64,000 nucleotides of DNA from RYN-230 sp963782185 (GCA_963782185.1 CAWAJB010000019.1:447133-511132); one strand, 5' to 3'. Positions 17,441 through 25,347 are shown, numbered from the stretch's first letter. Numbers and translations are program-made. Notes: a model not told the origin generated them from the sequence alone.

Positions 17441-17593
17441 GGCGGCGGACTTCCTCCATGGCACGCGCCGCGGAGCTGGGGACCACCTGGGGGACCACAC
17501 GGCATGCATCCGGCCGGACAACGCGCATGTCTGCACACCCACCGCTCCCCCGCTGTGACCGGACTGATCAGCGGAAACGCCTAGCCCGTATTC

Positions 17594-17619
17594 CTGGGGG
17601 TCAAGAGGTCGCCGGTCCC
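17594..17619. other. att-like sequence, copy 1
   Basis: CTGGGGGTCAAGAGGTCGCC, then GGTCCC. It shares GGGGTCAAG-N-GGTCGCCGG with a second site at 22089. GGGGTCAAG-N-GGTCGC is the form I recall for attachment sites of actinobacterial tyrosine integrases next to tRNA T-arms. The integrase remnant lies 154 bases away. No tRNA is present. Confidence 0.35.
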
Positions 17620-17642
17620 TGCTGGGGATAAGCCCAGGTGAA

Positions 17643-17948
17643 TCAGCTTGCGGCGCTGCGGGGCTGTATCTCGTCGAGCGTCGTTCCCAGGCGGTCCTTC
17701 TCGATTTCCAGGTCGTATCGGGCCTGCAGGTTCATCCAGAAACGCTCCGACGTGCCGAAGTAGCGGGCGAGGCGCAGGGCCGTGTCGGCACTGATGCGGC
17801 GTTGGCCGTGGACGATCTCGTTGATCCGCCTGGCCGGCACGTCCACCGCCTTGGCCAGCTGGTACTGGCTCACGCCGAGCGGCTCCAGGAACTCGGTCAG
17901 CAGGATCTCGCCCGGGTGTACCGGCGGCATGATCGTGTCGGTCACCAT
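17643..17948 (-). CDS. higA: HigA-type antitoxin (XRE helix-turn-helix)
   Basis: A 101-residue protein with the HigA hallmark start VHPGEILLTEFLEPLGVSQY, the helix-turn-helix QLAKAVDVPARRINEIVHG and RRISADTALRLARYFGTSERFWMNLQARYDLE. It binds and neutralises the HigB RNase and represses the pair through operator DNA. It lies 9 bases after higB, so the order is toxin first, as is typical for higBA. ATG 17948 is used, preceded by AGGAGGGATCG. The gene is complete. Confidence 0.93.
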   Translation of the reverse strand: MVTDTIMPPVHPGEILLTEFLEPLGVSQYQLAKAVDVPARRINEIVHGQRRISADTALRLARYFGTSERFWMNLQARYDLEIEKDRLGTTLDEIQPRSAAS

Positions 17949-17957
17949 CGATCCCTC

Positions 17958-18239
17958 CTAGTGGTAGTCAACGATCTCCACGTCCTCCGGACCAGCATCC
18001 GTCCAGAAGAAGCAGATCCGCCACTGCCGGTTGATCCGGATGCTGTACTGCCCAGCCCGGTTGCCGGTCAGCTTCTCCAGCCGGTTGCCCGGTGGCACGC
18101 GCAGGTCGGCTAACACCTCCGCGGCGTCGAGCATGGCCAGCTTCCGCCACGCGACACGCTGGGCGGGGCCGTCCAGCCTGCGGGACCGCTGCCGGTGCCA
18201 GACGACCTCGGTGTCCCGGTCCTTGAAGGATCGCAGCAC
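17958..18239 (-). CDS. higB: HigB-type toxin (RelE superfamily mRNA interferase)
   Basis: A 93-residue RelE/HigB toxin (plasmid maintenance killer type) that cleaves mRNA at the ribosome. Motifs: MLRSFKDRDTEVVWHRQRSR, LEKLTGNRAGQYSIRINRQWRICF and DVEIVDYH at the C-terminus. The catalytic His and Arg of the C-terminal sheet are present. The GTG start at 18239 lies only 10 bases from a palindromic AT-rich operator, so the leader is very short. The pair is complete and probably functional, and it lies in island-like DNA where such modules stabilise inheritance. Confidence 0.92.
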   Translation of the reverse strand: MLRSFKDRDTEVVWHRQRSRRLDGPAQRVAWRKLAMLDAAEVLADLRVPPGNRLEKLTGNRAGQYSIRINRQWRICFFWTDAGPEDVEIVDYH

Positions 18240-18248
18240 ACCCTCAAT

Positions 18249-18283
18249 AGTAACGCACCACGTTATTAACGCAACGCGTTACT
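18249..18283 (-). promoter_or_regulatory. higBA promoter/operator palindrome
   Basis: Perfect 8-bp arms AGTAACGC (18249-18256) and GCGTTACT (18276-18283) flank an inner GTTATTAAC palindrome. GTTACT- and GTTATT-type half-sites recur. Such nested dyads are typical HigA operators. The AT-rich centre could serve as the -10 region. Confidence 0.7.
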
Positions 18284-18343
18284 AGGGAGTACGCAGGCTG
18301 AGCCGCCAGGTCCATCAGGCCTGGCGGCTGCGCGCAACGCGGA

Positions 18344-18631
18344 TCAAGGCCGGCGGCGTCTGGAACCCTGGCCACGGGGACTGTGACACTGAGCCTGGTC
18401 AGCGGGCCCATTAAGCAGCTCCTGCCGGAGTGCCGTCACGAGCGGGTCATTGCTGTCGCGTCCACTCTCCAGCAGCTCGGTGACCGTCAGCGCGGTGATG
18501 GCCTGGTTGCGGTCGAAGAACCGAGGCCAATGGGTGACCTCCCACCAGCCGCCGACCCGCTCGGTGGCCGTTGCTACCACCCGGCCGTCGATCTCCAGGT
18601 GCATGATGCCTTCGCCGATCCTGATCGGCAT
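18344..18631 (-). CDS. Small hypothetical protein, paralogue of a broken gene at 24.0 kb
   Basis: A 95-residue frame from ATG 18631, preceded by CGGGAGAGGGCTCCTC, begins MPIRIGEGIMHLEIDGRVVA and has a conserved core WEVTHWPRFFDRNQAITALT. The same core (RGWPRLLTRNEAITALTLAE) occurs at 23875-23934 in a copy with a stop at codon 11. The shared upstream CTCCCGCC and GGGAGCCA blocks show that the two arose by duplication. Conservation of the core argues that this is a true protein. I do not recognise a function. It overlaps the run-on 3' end of the esterase frame, so the two cannot both be native there. Confidence 0.55.
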   Translation of the reverse strand: MPIRIGEGIMHLEIDGRVVATATERVGGWWEVTHWPRFFDRNQAITALTVTELLESGRDSNDPLVTALRQELLNGPADQAQCHSPRGQGSRRRRP

Positions 18632-20309
18632 GAGGAGCCCTCTCCCGCCCCGGGGTGCCATACGGGAGCCACCAGGCCGCCGGAAACCCAGCAAGGAGAT
18701 TGGCACGCCCGCCTTCTCCATCAGGCTCAGGGTCGTGTACCGCGAGTCGTGCAGCCTGATCTTGCGAGGGCCGGCGGTCGGCTACTGCGTCGTGGCGACC
18801 TTGCAGGACCCGCGCAAAGAAGTCCTGAGCATGCCGCCGGGAGGTGTCTTCGGGGTAGGCGGTGACCACCGGGTCGGTGTCGAAGACCTGGGTCAGGCGC
18901 TGGTGGGGGTCGTAGGCGGGCCAGCCGGGGTCGCCGGTGGTGGCGAAGGCGGTCCAGGCGGTCCGGAAGCGGTCCCCCAGCGCCAGGGCGTCGGGCGGCG
19001 GCTTGGGGCCGAGGAACGCGGGGTTGGGGTTGCCGAACAGGAGCGTCACCTCGAGCGTGTGGCAGGCGCGGTAGACGTCGCCGCTGCCTGGGGCGGGCCA
19101 GGTCAGCTCGTACAGGTGGACGCGGCCGCCGCCCGCGGCCTGGGCGTCGGCCAGGTGCAGGGTGGGCATGCGGTACTGCCAGTCGGACTGGACCAGCTGA
19201 AACAGCTGTTCGGCCGAGACGCCCGGGTAGGCGTGCCGATAGGCGTGTTCGCCGTCTGGGCCGGGGGCGAGCGCGCCCAGGGCCTGTGTGGCCTGCTCGT
19301 CGCTGATCTTCCCGACCTGTCCGCCCAGGACCATGAAGAACCGGTACTCCTCCCGGTTGTGCCCGACGATCAGCTCCACCTCCCGCGCCGCGCCGCCCGC
19401 CAGCGCCTGCCACGGGGTGGTGGGCAGCACCTCGCCGTCGATGACGGGGGCGAAGATCCGGTTCGCCTGCGCGAGCGGCCCCCAGCGGTCTGCGTACTGG
19501 CTGATCTTGGCGGCCAGGTCTGCCCCAGCCGCAGGCAGCTGGCGCGGGTCCACAACGGACAGGTCGGCCGCGGTCGGGCGCCGGCCCACCTCGGCGGCCA
19601 TTGTGACCGCGATGTCGGCGGCCAGCTCATCGGAGAAGAAGGTACCCGGCAGGCTCTCGATGATGCCCCGGCTGAACAGCCCCACCGCACTCGGCGTGGC
19701 CAGCAGCGTGGCGACCGCCCCGGCTCCGGCCGACTGGCCGAAGGCGGTGACCTGGTGCGGGTCGCCGCCGAAGGCCGCGATGTTGTCTTGTACCCAGTGC
19801 AGGGCGGCGACCTGGTCGAGCAGGCCGCGGTTGGCCGGCGCCCCCTCGATCCGGGCGTACCCCTCGACGCCCTCCCGGTAGTTGAAGGAGACCACCACCA
19901 CGCCGCCGGCGCGGGCGATCTTGCTGGCGTCGTAGCCGCCCGAGAAGCCGAGCTCGTAGCCGCCACCGTAGATCCACACCATCACCGGGCGGCGGGCGGC
20001 AGGGCCGGGGTCGGGTGTCCAGACGTTGACTGTCAGCCAGTCATCGCCCTTCGGCAGGTCCGCCGCCCCCTTGGCAAGGACCGGGTCCTGCGGGGGCGGC
20101 GGGCCGAAGGACAACGCCTTCCGTACCCCGTCCCAGGCGCGCACCGGCCGCGGCGCCGCAAACCGTGCCTCGCCCACCGGCGGCTCGGCAAACGGAATGC
20201 CGCGAAAGACTGCCAGGCCGTCTTCCCAGCTGCCACGCACCGCACCGGCGGTGGTACGGACCTCGGGCCCGGCCGACCCGGTGGGCTGAGACGACTGCGT
20301 TGCGTTCAT
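18447..20309 (-). CDS. Type B carboxylesterase, 3' end run-on
   Basis: A para-nitrobenzyl-esterase-like alpha/beta hydrolase from ATG 20309. Motifs: FRGIPFAEPPVGEARF, ARRPVMVWIYGGGY (oxyanion region), nucleophile elbow AFGQSAGAGAVATLLA, acid residue region VGHNREEYRF and catalytic His in ACHTLEVTLLFGN. A normal family member ends soon after WPAYDPHQRLTQVFDTDP... about residue 510. Here the frame continues about 110 residues through unrelated DNA that overlaps a small gene, so the native stop (near 18790) has been lost by rearrangement or frameshift. Catalytic residues are complete. Confidence 0.85.
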   Translation of the reverse strand: MNATQSSQPTGSAGPEVRTTAGAVRGSWEDGLAVFRGIPFAEPPVGEARFAAPRPVRAWDGVRKALSFGPPPPQDPVLAKGAADLPKGDDWLTVNVWTPDPGPAARRPVMVWIYGGGYELGFSGGYDASKIARAGGVVVVSFNYREGVEGYARIEGAPANRGLLDQVAALHWVQDNIAAFGGDPHQVTAFGQSAGAGAVATLLATPSAVGLFSRGIIESLPGTFFSDELAADIAVTMAAEVGRRPTAADLSVVDPRQLPAAGADLAAKISQYADRWGPLAQANRIFAPVIDGEVLPTTPWQALAGGAAREVELIVGHNREEYRFFMVLGGQVGKISDEQATQALGALAPGPDGEHAYRHAYPGVSAEQLFQLVQSDWQYRMPTLHLADAQAAGGGRVHLYELTWPAPGSGDVYRACHTLEVTLLFGNPNPAFLGPKPPPDALALGDRFRTAWTAFATTGDPGWPAYDPHQRLTQVFDTDPVVTAYPEDTSRRHAQDFFARVLQGRHDAVADRRPSQDQAARLAVHDPEPDGEGGRANLLAGFPAAWWLPYGTPGRERAPHADQDRRRHHAPGDRRPGGSNGHRAGRRLVGGHPLASVLRPQPGHHRADGHRAAGEWTRQQ

Positions 20310-20455
20310 CGCTGCTCCTCACGGGCGGGCTGCTGGTGTGACGGGACAATCCACGGCCCGGCGTTCTCGCTCCCCATCTGTGCGGGAGTTCCCGCGCGCG
20401 GGGGTAGCACCCCCGCCTGGCTGGGCATGCCCGGTCGGGATGGTGATCGCGGCGT

Positions 20456-21496
20456 TCATGTCACCGGATCGCGCGGATTGGGCCGGGCGACGATCAGCGG
20501 ATCGACGGGGGTGAACGGGAACTGCGGGAGATTGCGTTCGGGGATGTTGAAGCTGGCCGCGAGGACCTCGCGGGAGAATGCCGATGCGGTTGCCCGGTAG
20601 CCGATGTCCCCGGGCGTGGGCTGGTCGAAGAAGATCAGGAAGTTGATGTCATCCTCACCGAGGACCTCGATATGGTGCGGGAAGGCGCGTGGCACGAAGT
20701 AGAGGTCGCCTGGGCTGAGCTCGTACTCATCGAGCGTGCCGTCAGGATCAAGGACACGCATCCGGGCATGGCCCTGGTCAACGTAGCCCATCTCGGCGGT
20801 GATGGGGTGCCAGTGCGGCTCGCGCATCCCGTTTTCCTTGATGCGCAGGCAGTACATGGAGATGTCCTCCAGTGCTGCCCAGTACTCCTTGCGGGCCAGG
20901 CGGGCATCGCCGTAGGCGTAGGACAGCGGCGGATGCTGCCCCTCGGCGTCGAACAGGTGCGCGTTGGGCAGCCCGGCCGTGGACGGGATGTCTGCCGCAC
21001 CCGCGCGGCGCACGATCGGCGTGGCCGGTGACCTGTCGAAGGCGGCCCACGCGGAGGAGGGCAGGTCGTAGGTGTTGCCGAGCACCGCGTTGGTCATGGC
21101 GTTGAAGCTGGCGTGCAGCGAGAAGTGCTGTGGGCGTTCGCTGCGCAGCGCGAGGATCAGCTCCGCTTTCTCCTCGCCGATGTTCTCGATGTGGTACACC
21201 GCGCCCGACTCGACGTGGTACATCTGCCCGGCGGTGACGACGAAGGAGGAGAACGCGTCGGCGTTCCCCAGAATCGACACCAGAACCGTGCCAGCGGTGC
21301 AGTAGGCGAGCTGGTTGGCGTTGACGTTCCATTGCGGTTCGCGGATGGTGCCGGGTTCCAGGACAACCCGCTTGATCGACAGGCCCTGGAGAATCGGCAG
21401 CGAGGCAGCGTCGATGACGGTGACCGACCCCAGCTCGCTCTCGAACGCTGGTTGCGCGGCCGCGACGGACGCGACGTGAGGCGAGTTAGTGGTCAC
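20456..21496 (-). CDS. Bicupin (oxalate decarboxylase-like) with degenerate first cupin
   Basis: A 346-residue double-cupin protein. The C-terminal cupin (about 215-310) has the full metal set: REPHWHPITAEMGYVDQGHARM (HxH and Glu) and PRAFPHHIEVL (His). The N-terminal cupin (about 45-120) keeps the fold, but the metal ligands are replaced (REPQWNVNANQLAYCTAG, YHVESGAVYHIEN). Classical bicupin oxalate decarboxylases have two metal sites, so this is a one-metal relative; oxalate or another small acid is only a guess. The start GTG/ATG at 21496 precedes MTTNSPHVASV. An AT-rich region with a perfect hairpin lies upstream. Confidence 0.82.
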   Translation of the reverse strand: MTTNSPHVASVAAAQPAFESELGSVTVIDAASLPILQGLSIKRVVLEPGTIREPQWNVNANQLAYCTAGTVLVSILGNADAFSSFVVTAGQMYHVESGAVYHIENIGEEKAELILALRSERPQHFSLHASFNAMTNAVLGNTYDLPSSAWAAFDRSPATPIVRRAGAADIPSTAGLPNAHLFDAEGQHPPLSYAYGDARLARKEYWAALEDISMYCLRIKENGMREPHWHPITAEMGYVDQGHARMRVLDPDGTLDEYELSPGDLYFVPRAFPHHIEVLGEDDINFLIFFDQPTPGDIGYRATASAFSREVLAASFNIPERNLPQFPFTPVDPLIVARPNPRDPVT

Positions 21497-21628
21497 AGTG
21501 CCATCACCTTGTCGTCAGCCATGGCATCTCCCCGGTCGAGTTGCCCGATGAACGAGCGCGTCCATCACCATGTGCGGTTTACCCGCAGTATCTGTTTGCT
21601 TGAGCTAAGACTGCGAGAGATAACGTAC

Positions 21629-21660
21629 CGTATCTTCGCCTGTCAAAGAATGAAGATACG
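21629..21660. promoter_or_regulatory. Perfect 9-bp inverted repeat upstream of the bicupin
   Basis: CGTATCTTC (21629-21637) and GAAGATACG (21652-21660) with a 14-base spacer, in DNA far richer in A+T than the rest of the window. It lies 133 bases before the bicupin start. It could be a regulator dimer site or a transcript hairpin. Confidence 0.6.
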
Positions 21661-22088
21661 CAGCAAATTTACCTACTGCTTAGGTGGCTGTAGCCTTAAG
21701 ACGTAATAGCGGCATCTATTATGTAACTCAGCCCAGAGAGCAGAGAGCTATCAGCCTTTTTAGACAACATTGTGGGTGGCGACTCGGTTGCGGCGACATT
21801 GAAGGCTGGAGAAATTACGTGATACCACAATTCGCCCTGGGCGCTCAGCCATCTTCCAGGTTGACCAGTCTGATGCCTACCCAATATCGAGTCGTCGTTG
21901 ATACGTACAGCCATGGGTCAGACCTCCACCGGTCCAACCCCGGTCCAACCCCGGCAGAGCCGGGCCTCTCACGGCCGTCTCACAGACTGTGCGGACAGCA
22001 CCGGACGGGGTCGTGCTCACGGGACGCCCGGTGGACCCTGACGTCCGGATACGGATTTGTCAGCACCGGCCGGACTCCCAGCATGCGT
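21661..22088. other. AT-rich intergenic DNA
   Basis: This stretch has unusually low GC for the window, many stop codons in all frames and no recognisable protein. A 12-base direct repeat (GGTCCAACCCCG twice) occurs at about 21932-21955. Its composition suggests foreign origin. Confidence 0.5.
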
Positions 22089-22115
22089 CTGGGGTCAAGG
22101 GGTCGCCGGCGGTCC
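22089..22115. other. att-like sequence, copy 2
   Basis: CTGGGGTCAAGGGGTCGCCG, then GCGGTCCC. It matches the 17594 site over GGGGTCAAG-N-GGTCGCCGG in the same orientation. The XRE regulator ends abruptly only 38 bases away. The two copies bracket the higBA-esterase-bicupin block. Confidence 0.35.
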
Positions 22116-22152
22116 CATGGCGCGGCGCAGTTCCCCAGCACCGGGCAGCAGT

Positions 22153-23130
22153 TCAGCCAAGCCGCAACGCCGCGCTGCCGTGGCTGATGGCTTCGTCCAG
22201 ATGGCCGCGCCTGGCCGCAAGCAGCCCGAGGTTGAGCCGCATCGCGCCAAGCCGGGTCGGCCATCCGCCAACCTCGCCGCACTGGCGGACGACCTCTCGC
22301 ACCTGCGCCTCAGCGGCGGCGTCATTACTCCCGAGCCAGGCGAGGATGGTCGCCACGTAGAATTCGTACTTCGTGCCGTCGAACACGAAGTGGTCCCCGT
22401 GTTGCTCTGCGGGTGGCAGCCGGTCCAGCCGAGTGCGGCTGGCCTGGAGCGATAGCTGTACCCGGGCACCCGCGCGCTCAAGCCCCGCTTCCGGCAAGGC
22501 CACCGTCTCGGGGTAGCCGCCCTCGACGAGAGCGAACCAGGCCGCAATCTCGAACGACCATGCCACGAGCACGGCGTGGGCCGCCTGGCTGCCGAACTGC
22601 CGCGTCATCCGGCACGCTGTGCGCGCGGTCACTGTGTCGCCAGTGTCGTAGCAGGTGCAAGCGATCAGCGCCGAGAGCCACCCGGAGATCACGAGCAGTT
22701 CCCGATGCTGGTCCAACGTGACCCGGCCGCCTAGCAGCCGCATGACGTACCGCAGATGCCGCCCAGCCCGCGCCGACAATGCTGCTGCGTCAGTGCCGGG
22801 GTAGTCCCCGCACATCCCGTCCACGGCGACATTAAGCAGGTCCAGGGTGCCGCTGCCGAGGTCGGAGGCTTCGGCCCGGCGGGCCAACTCGATCAGGTCA
22901 AGGTCAGTGACCAGCACGCCGGGTGCCACGGCAGGCGCGAGTGCCGCAAGCCCACCTCCGGCGCCGAGGACTTCGTCAAGGCGCGCTGCCAGTTCAGGCG
23001 AAGGCCGTTTCTGACCGCGGGCGATCTTCGAGAGGTTCCCGGAATCGCAGGGCACGTGCCGGGCCAGATCGCGCAAGGACATGCCTCGCTCCGCCAGCAG
23101 GCGCCGCAGCTCACTGCCTAAGTCGGACAT
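22153..23130 (-). CDS. XRE-family transcriptional regulator with TPR-like C-terminal domain
   Basis: A 325-residue regulator from ATG 23130 (MSDLGSELRRLLAERGMSLR). The helix-turn-helix is LRDLARHVPCDSGNLSKIARG (about 20-40). The rest is all-helical, TPR-like (LRYVMRLLGGRVTLDQHREL, VTARTACRMTRQFGSQAAHA, EAQVREVVRQCGEVGGWPTR), as in the large actinobacterial group of orphan XRE regulators. Relatives are about 390-400 residues, so the C-terminus (after AALRLG) is probably short by some 60 residues; an att-like sequence lies just beyond. It is divergent from two small overlapping genes, the common partner arrangement. Confidence 0.8.
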   Translation of the reverse strand: MSDLGSELRRLLAERGMSLRDLARHVPCDSGNLSKIARGQKRPSPELAARLDEVLGAGGGLAALAPAVAPGVLVTDLDLIELARRAEASDLGSGTLDLLNVAVDGMCGDYPGTDAAALSARAGRHLRYVMRLLGGRVTLDQHRELLVISGWLSALIACTCYDTGDTVTARTACRMTRQFGSQAAHAVLVAWSFEIAAWFALVEGGYPETVALPEAGLERAGARVQLSLQASRTRLDRLPPAEQHGDHFVFDGTKYEFYVATILAWLGSNDAAAEAQVREVVRQCGEVGGWPTRLGAMRLNLGLLAARRGHLDEAISHGSAALRLG

Positions 23131-23258
23131 CGCCTGCACCAACTTCGCGTGACTGCTGCCTGCTGCCTCCCTCAGCGGGCAGCGGGCATCGCCTTCCAAG
23201 CTACGCCTTGCGGCTGTTAACTGCCAGTAAGCTCGTAATCACACATAGGGGGGACGCG

Positions 23259-23540
23259 ATGCTGCACGCGCCCGGAAATGACACCGCCGCATTAGAAAAG
23301 CTCGCCGCCGAACTCAGCGCGCGTGGCTACGAGACCCGGCTCACCGTCCCCGACGGCCGGCCGCCTGGGTTATCGGTCATCAACCCGGCCGCACCGATGC
23401 TCGCGGAGACGGTCATGGCGTACGCGGAATGGTTCTGGTGGCCGTGGGCGGACCGGATCGCGCCCGCGGCCGACGTGGCGACCGCGGCCGACGCAATCGC
23501 CCGGGTACTGGCGCTCGCGCCGGCAGGCGACGGCGGGTGA
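23259..23540 (+). CDS. Small hypothetical protein, first of a coupled pair
   Basis: A 93-residue protein from ATG 23259 behind a G-rich ribosome site (AGGGGGG). It has the sequence pattern EKLAAELSARGYETRLTVPD, then PGLSVINPAAPMLAETVMAY and AEWFWWPWADRIAPAADVAT. Such proteins regularly follow a divergent XRE regulator in actinomycetes; their function is unknown. Its stop overlaps the next start (GTGA), so the two are translated together. Confidence 0.75.
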   Translation: MLHAPGNDTAALEKLAAELSARGYETRLTVPDGRPPGLSVINPAAPMLAETVMAYAEWFWWPWADRIAPAADVATAADAIARVLALAPAGDGG

Positions 23541-23806
23541 ACGGTGGCAACGCGGAAGAGGAGCCACTGCGGGCGCTCTCCGACATCCGCCAGCGGTTCC
23601 CTCAGTGGCACATCAGGCAGTTGGGGGACGGCTGGCAGGCAACCCCCCGAGCCACATGGTCCGTCGCCGCGTCCACCCTGGAGGATCTCTACAGGCGCCT
23701 GGAGCGCGAGGAGGACCGACGGGAAAGCGCGTCCCAGGATGGACCCGGACGATGCGAGGCCCGCCCGCCCGGGATCCTGCCCAGACCCCGGGAGGCTCCC
23801 CAATGA
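23537..23806 (+). CDS. Small hypothetical protein, second of a coupled pair
   Basis: An 89-residue protein starting at GTG 23537 within GTGA. The core RQRFPQWHIRQLGDGWQATP is followed by STLEDLYRRLEREEDR. This short family often accompanies the preceding gene. No catalytic motif is visible; the pattern (Trp-rich strand then charged helix) suggests a small binding protein, possibly a partner of the XRE regulator. That role is inference from gene order only. Confidence 0.7.
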   Translation: MNGGNAEEEPLRALSDIRQRFPQWHIRQLGDGWQATPRATWSVAASTLEDLYRRLEREEDRRESASQDGPGRCEARPPGILPRPREAPQ

Positions 23807-23864
23807 CAGCCCGGCCGGGGTCCCCCCACAGGGCAGAACGGCCCCCCTGCGACCCCGGCCGGTA

Positions 23865-24024
23865 CCGGGCGCTCAGCGAGCGTGAGCGCCGTGATTGCCT
23901 CGTTGCGGGTCAGGAGCCTGGGCCAGCCCCTCACGCGCCATAAGTGGTCGAGGCGGATCGCGGCGGTGATCTGCGCGCCGTTGATCTCCCGCTAGAGGAA
24001 GTCTTCGTGGATCTTGATTGACAT
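23865..24024 (-). pseudogene. Broken paralogue of the 18.6-kb small gene, in-frame TAG at codon 11
   Basis: From ATG 24024 the frame reads MSIKIHEDFL, a TAG at 23992-23994, then REINGAQITAAIRLDHLW and RGWPRLLTRNEAITALTLAE without a frame change. This aligns along its length with the intact copy at 18631, including the WP-R-x-x-x-RN-x-AITALT core. Upstream CTCCCGCC and GGGAGCCA blocks are also shared. The stop replaces a residue rather than shifting frame, so it is a single-base change. Confidence 0.6.
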
Positions 24025-24187
24025 GGGGGACCCCTCCCGCCGCAGGAGTCACGGGAGCCAATCAGGGGAGCCAATGCCGTCAGACCCCCCGGACCCGCCG
24101 CGACCGCCCTTGGGGCGTTATTGCTGGTGAAGGGGCTCCCTGTCCGACTCCGTTCGACCTGCTCAGACCCCGGTTCGCGCCTGGGGG

Positions 24188-25156
24188 TCACACGATTCCC
24201 TCACCCGGGTCACCGTGTCCGTCCGTCGTCCAGGGCCGGAGCTTCTCGGGGTTGCGTACTGCCCAGATGTGCTTGATCCGGTCGCCTACGACGTTGAACG
24301 CGAACACCGTGACGGTAACCCCGTCTTGCTGAGCCACCAGCCCGGGCTGACCGTTGACAGTGCGTTCCAGGAACGCCCTGTTGTTGGGCGCGCGGTTGGC
24401 GATTTCGACCCAGGCGCGTGCGATCTGCTCGCCGCCTTCGATGGGGCGCAAGAAGGTAGTGGCGAGGCCGCCGCCGTCGGCGATTGCCGTGGCGTCGGGG
24501 TCGAGCAGCCCGATCAGGGCATCGATGTCCTTGGCTTCCCATGCCTGTTTGAAGGCCCTGATGATGCCGGCCTGCTGGGCAGTCGGGGTCGCCGGAGGCT
24601 GCGAGGCGCGGATGCGGCGGCGGGCTGAGGAGGCCAGCTGGCGACAGGCCGCCGGCGAACGGCCGACGATCTCGGCCACTTCGGTGAAGGAGTAGCGGAA
24701 GACATCGTGCAGGATGAACGCGACTCGTTCGGCTGGGGTCATCGATTCGAGCACGACGAGGAAGGCCATGTTGACCGACTCATCGAGGGTGACCCGGTCG
24801 GCTGGGTCGATGGTGGCTCCGCCCGGCCGCCCGGTGACCCAGTCCGTGGGTCCGGGGAGCGGCTCCGGGATCCATTCGCCTACGTAGGTCTCCCGCCGGG
24901 CCCGTGCCGAACCGAGCAGGTTGAGGCAGATGCGGCTGGCGACCGTCGTCAGCCAGGCGCCGGGGGATTCGATGGCATCCCGCTCCTGCCGGGTCATTGC
25001 GTACCAGCGGGCGTATGTCTCCTGGACGGCATCCTCAGCCTCGGCCAGGGAGCCAAGAAGCCGGTACGTGAGATTAGTCAGCTGACGCCGCTCGCTCATG
25101 ATCACGCTCAGGCCCGGATCGGGCCGGCCGTCTCCTGGCCCGGATTGGGTGGTCAT
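24188..25156 (-). CDS. sigJ: ECF41-type RNA polymerase sigma factor SigJ with SnoaL-like C-terminal domain
   Basis: A 322-residue sigma factor from ATG 25156 behind GGAG. Region 2 (LTNLTYRLLGSLAEAEDAVQ, then TYARWYAM) and region 4 (MTPAERVAFILHDVFRYSFT, EVAEIVGRSPAACRQLASSA) are clear. A C-terminal NTF2/SnoaL domain (about 200-310: IIRAFKQAWEAKDIDALIGLL) is the ECF41 hallmark and controls activity in place of an anti-sigma factor. ECF41 genes usually activate an adjacent oxidoreductase or similar gene. Here the divergent NTF2-like gene is the likely target, across a large palindrome. Confidence 0.93.
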   Translation of the reverse strand: MTTQSGPGDGRPDPGLSVIMSERRQLTNLTYRLLGSLAEAEDAVQETYARWYAMTRQERDAIESPGAWLTTVASRICLNLLGSARARRETYVGEWIPEPLPGPTDWVTGRPGGATIDPADRVTLDESVNMAFLVVLESMTPAERVAFILHDVFRYSFTEVAEIVGRSPAACRQLASSARRRIRASQPPATPTAQQAGIIRAFKQAWEAKDIDALIGLLDPDATAIADGGGLATTFLRPIEGGEQIARAWVEIANRAPNNRAFLERTVNGQPGLVAQQDGVTVTVFAFNVVGDRIKHIWAVRNPEKLRPWTTDGHGDPGEGIV

Positions 25157-25189
25157 GGTGCCGGCTCCCTCGGTCGCATCTGCCCTCAC

Positions 25190-25266
25190 CAGTTCGACAA
25201 GGCAGCGAACCGGAATGTGAGGCTGACGCGTCGCCTCACATTCCGGGGGGTTGTCTTGTCGGACTG
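25190..25266. promoter_or_regulatory. 77-bp two-tier inverted repeat in the sigJ divergent promoter
   Basis: Inner arms are perfect over 14 bp: CCGGAATGTGAGGC (25210-25223) and its complement (25233-25246) around a 9-base centre. Outer arms CAGTTCGACAAG (25190-25201) and CTTGTCGGACTG (25255-25266) match 11 of 12. Both share one dyad axis at 25228, with unmatched 8-base gaps between tiers. The position between divergent starts suggests a regulatory site or hairpin; a small mobile-repeat origin is an alternative. Confidence 0.7.
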
Positions 25267-25347
25267 CTTAGACGAACACATCACCCGTGCCACAGCAACC
25301 CGATGCCACTGCACCGCGCTCGATGTGACCAGGAGGAAAGGAAACCG

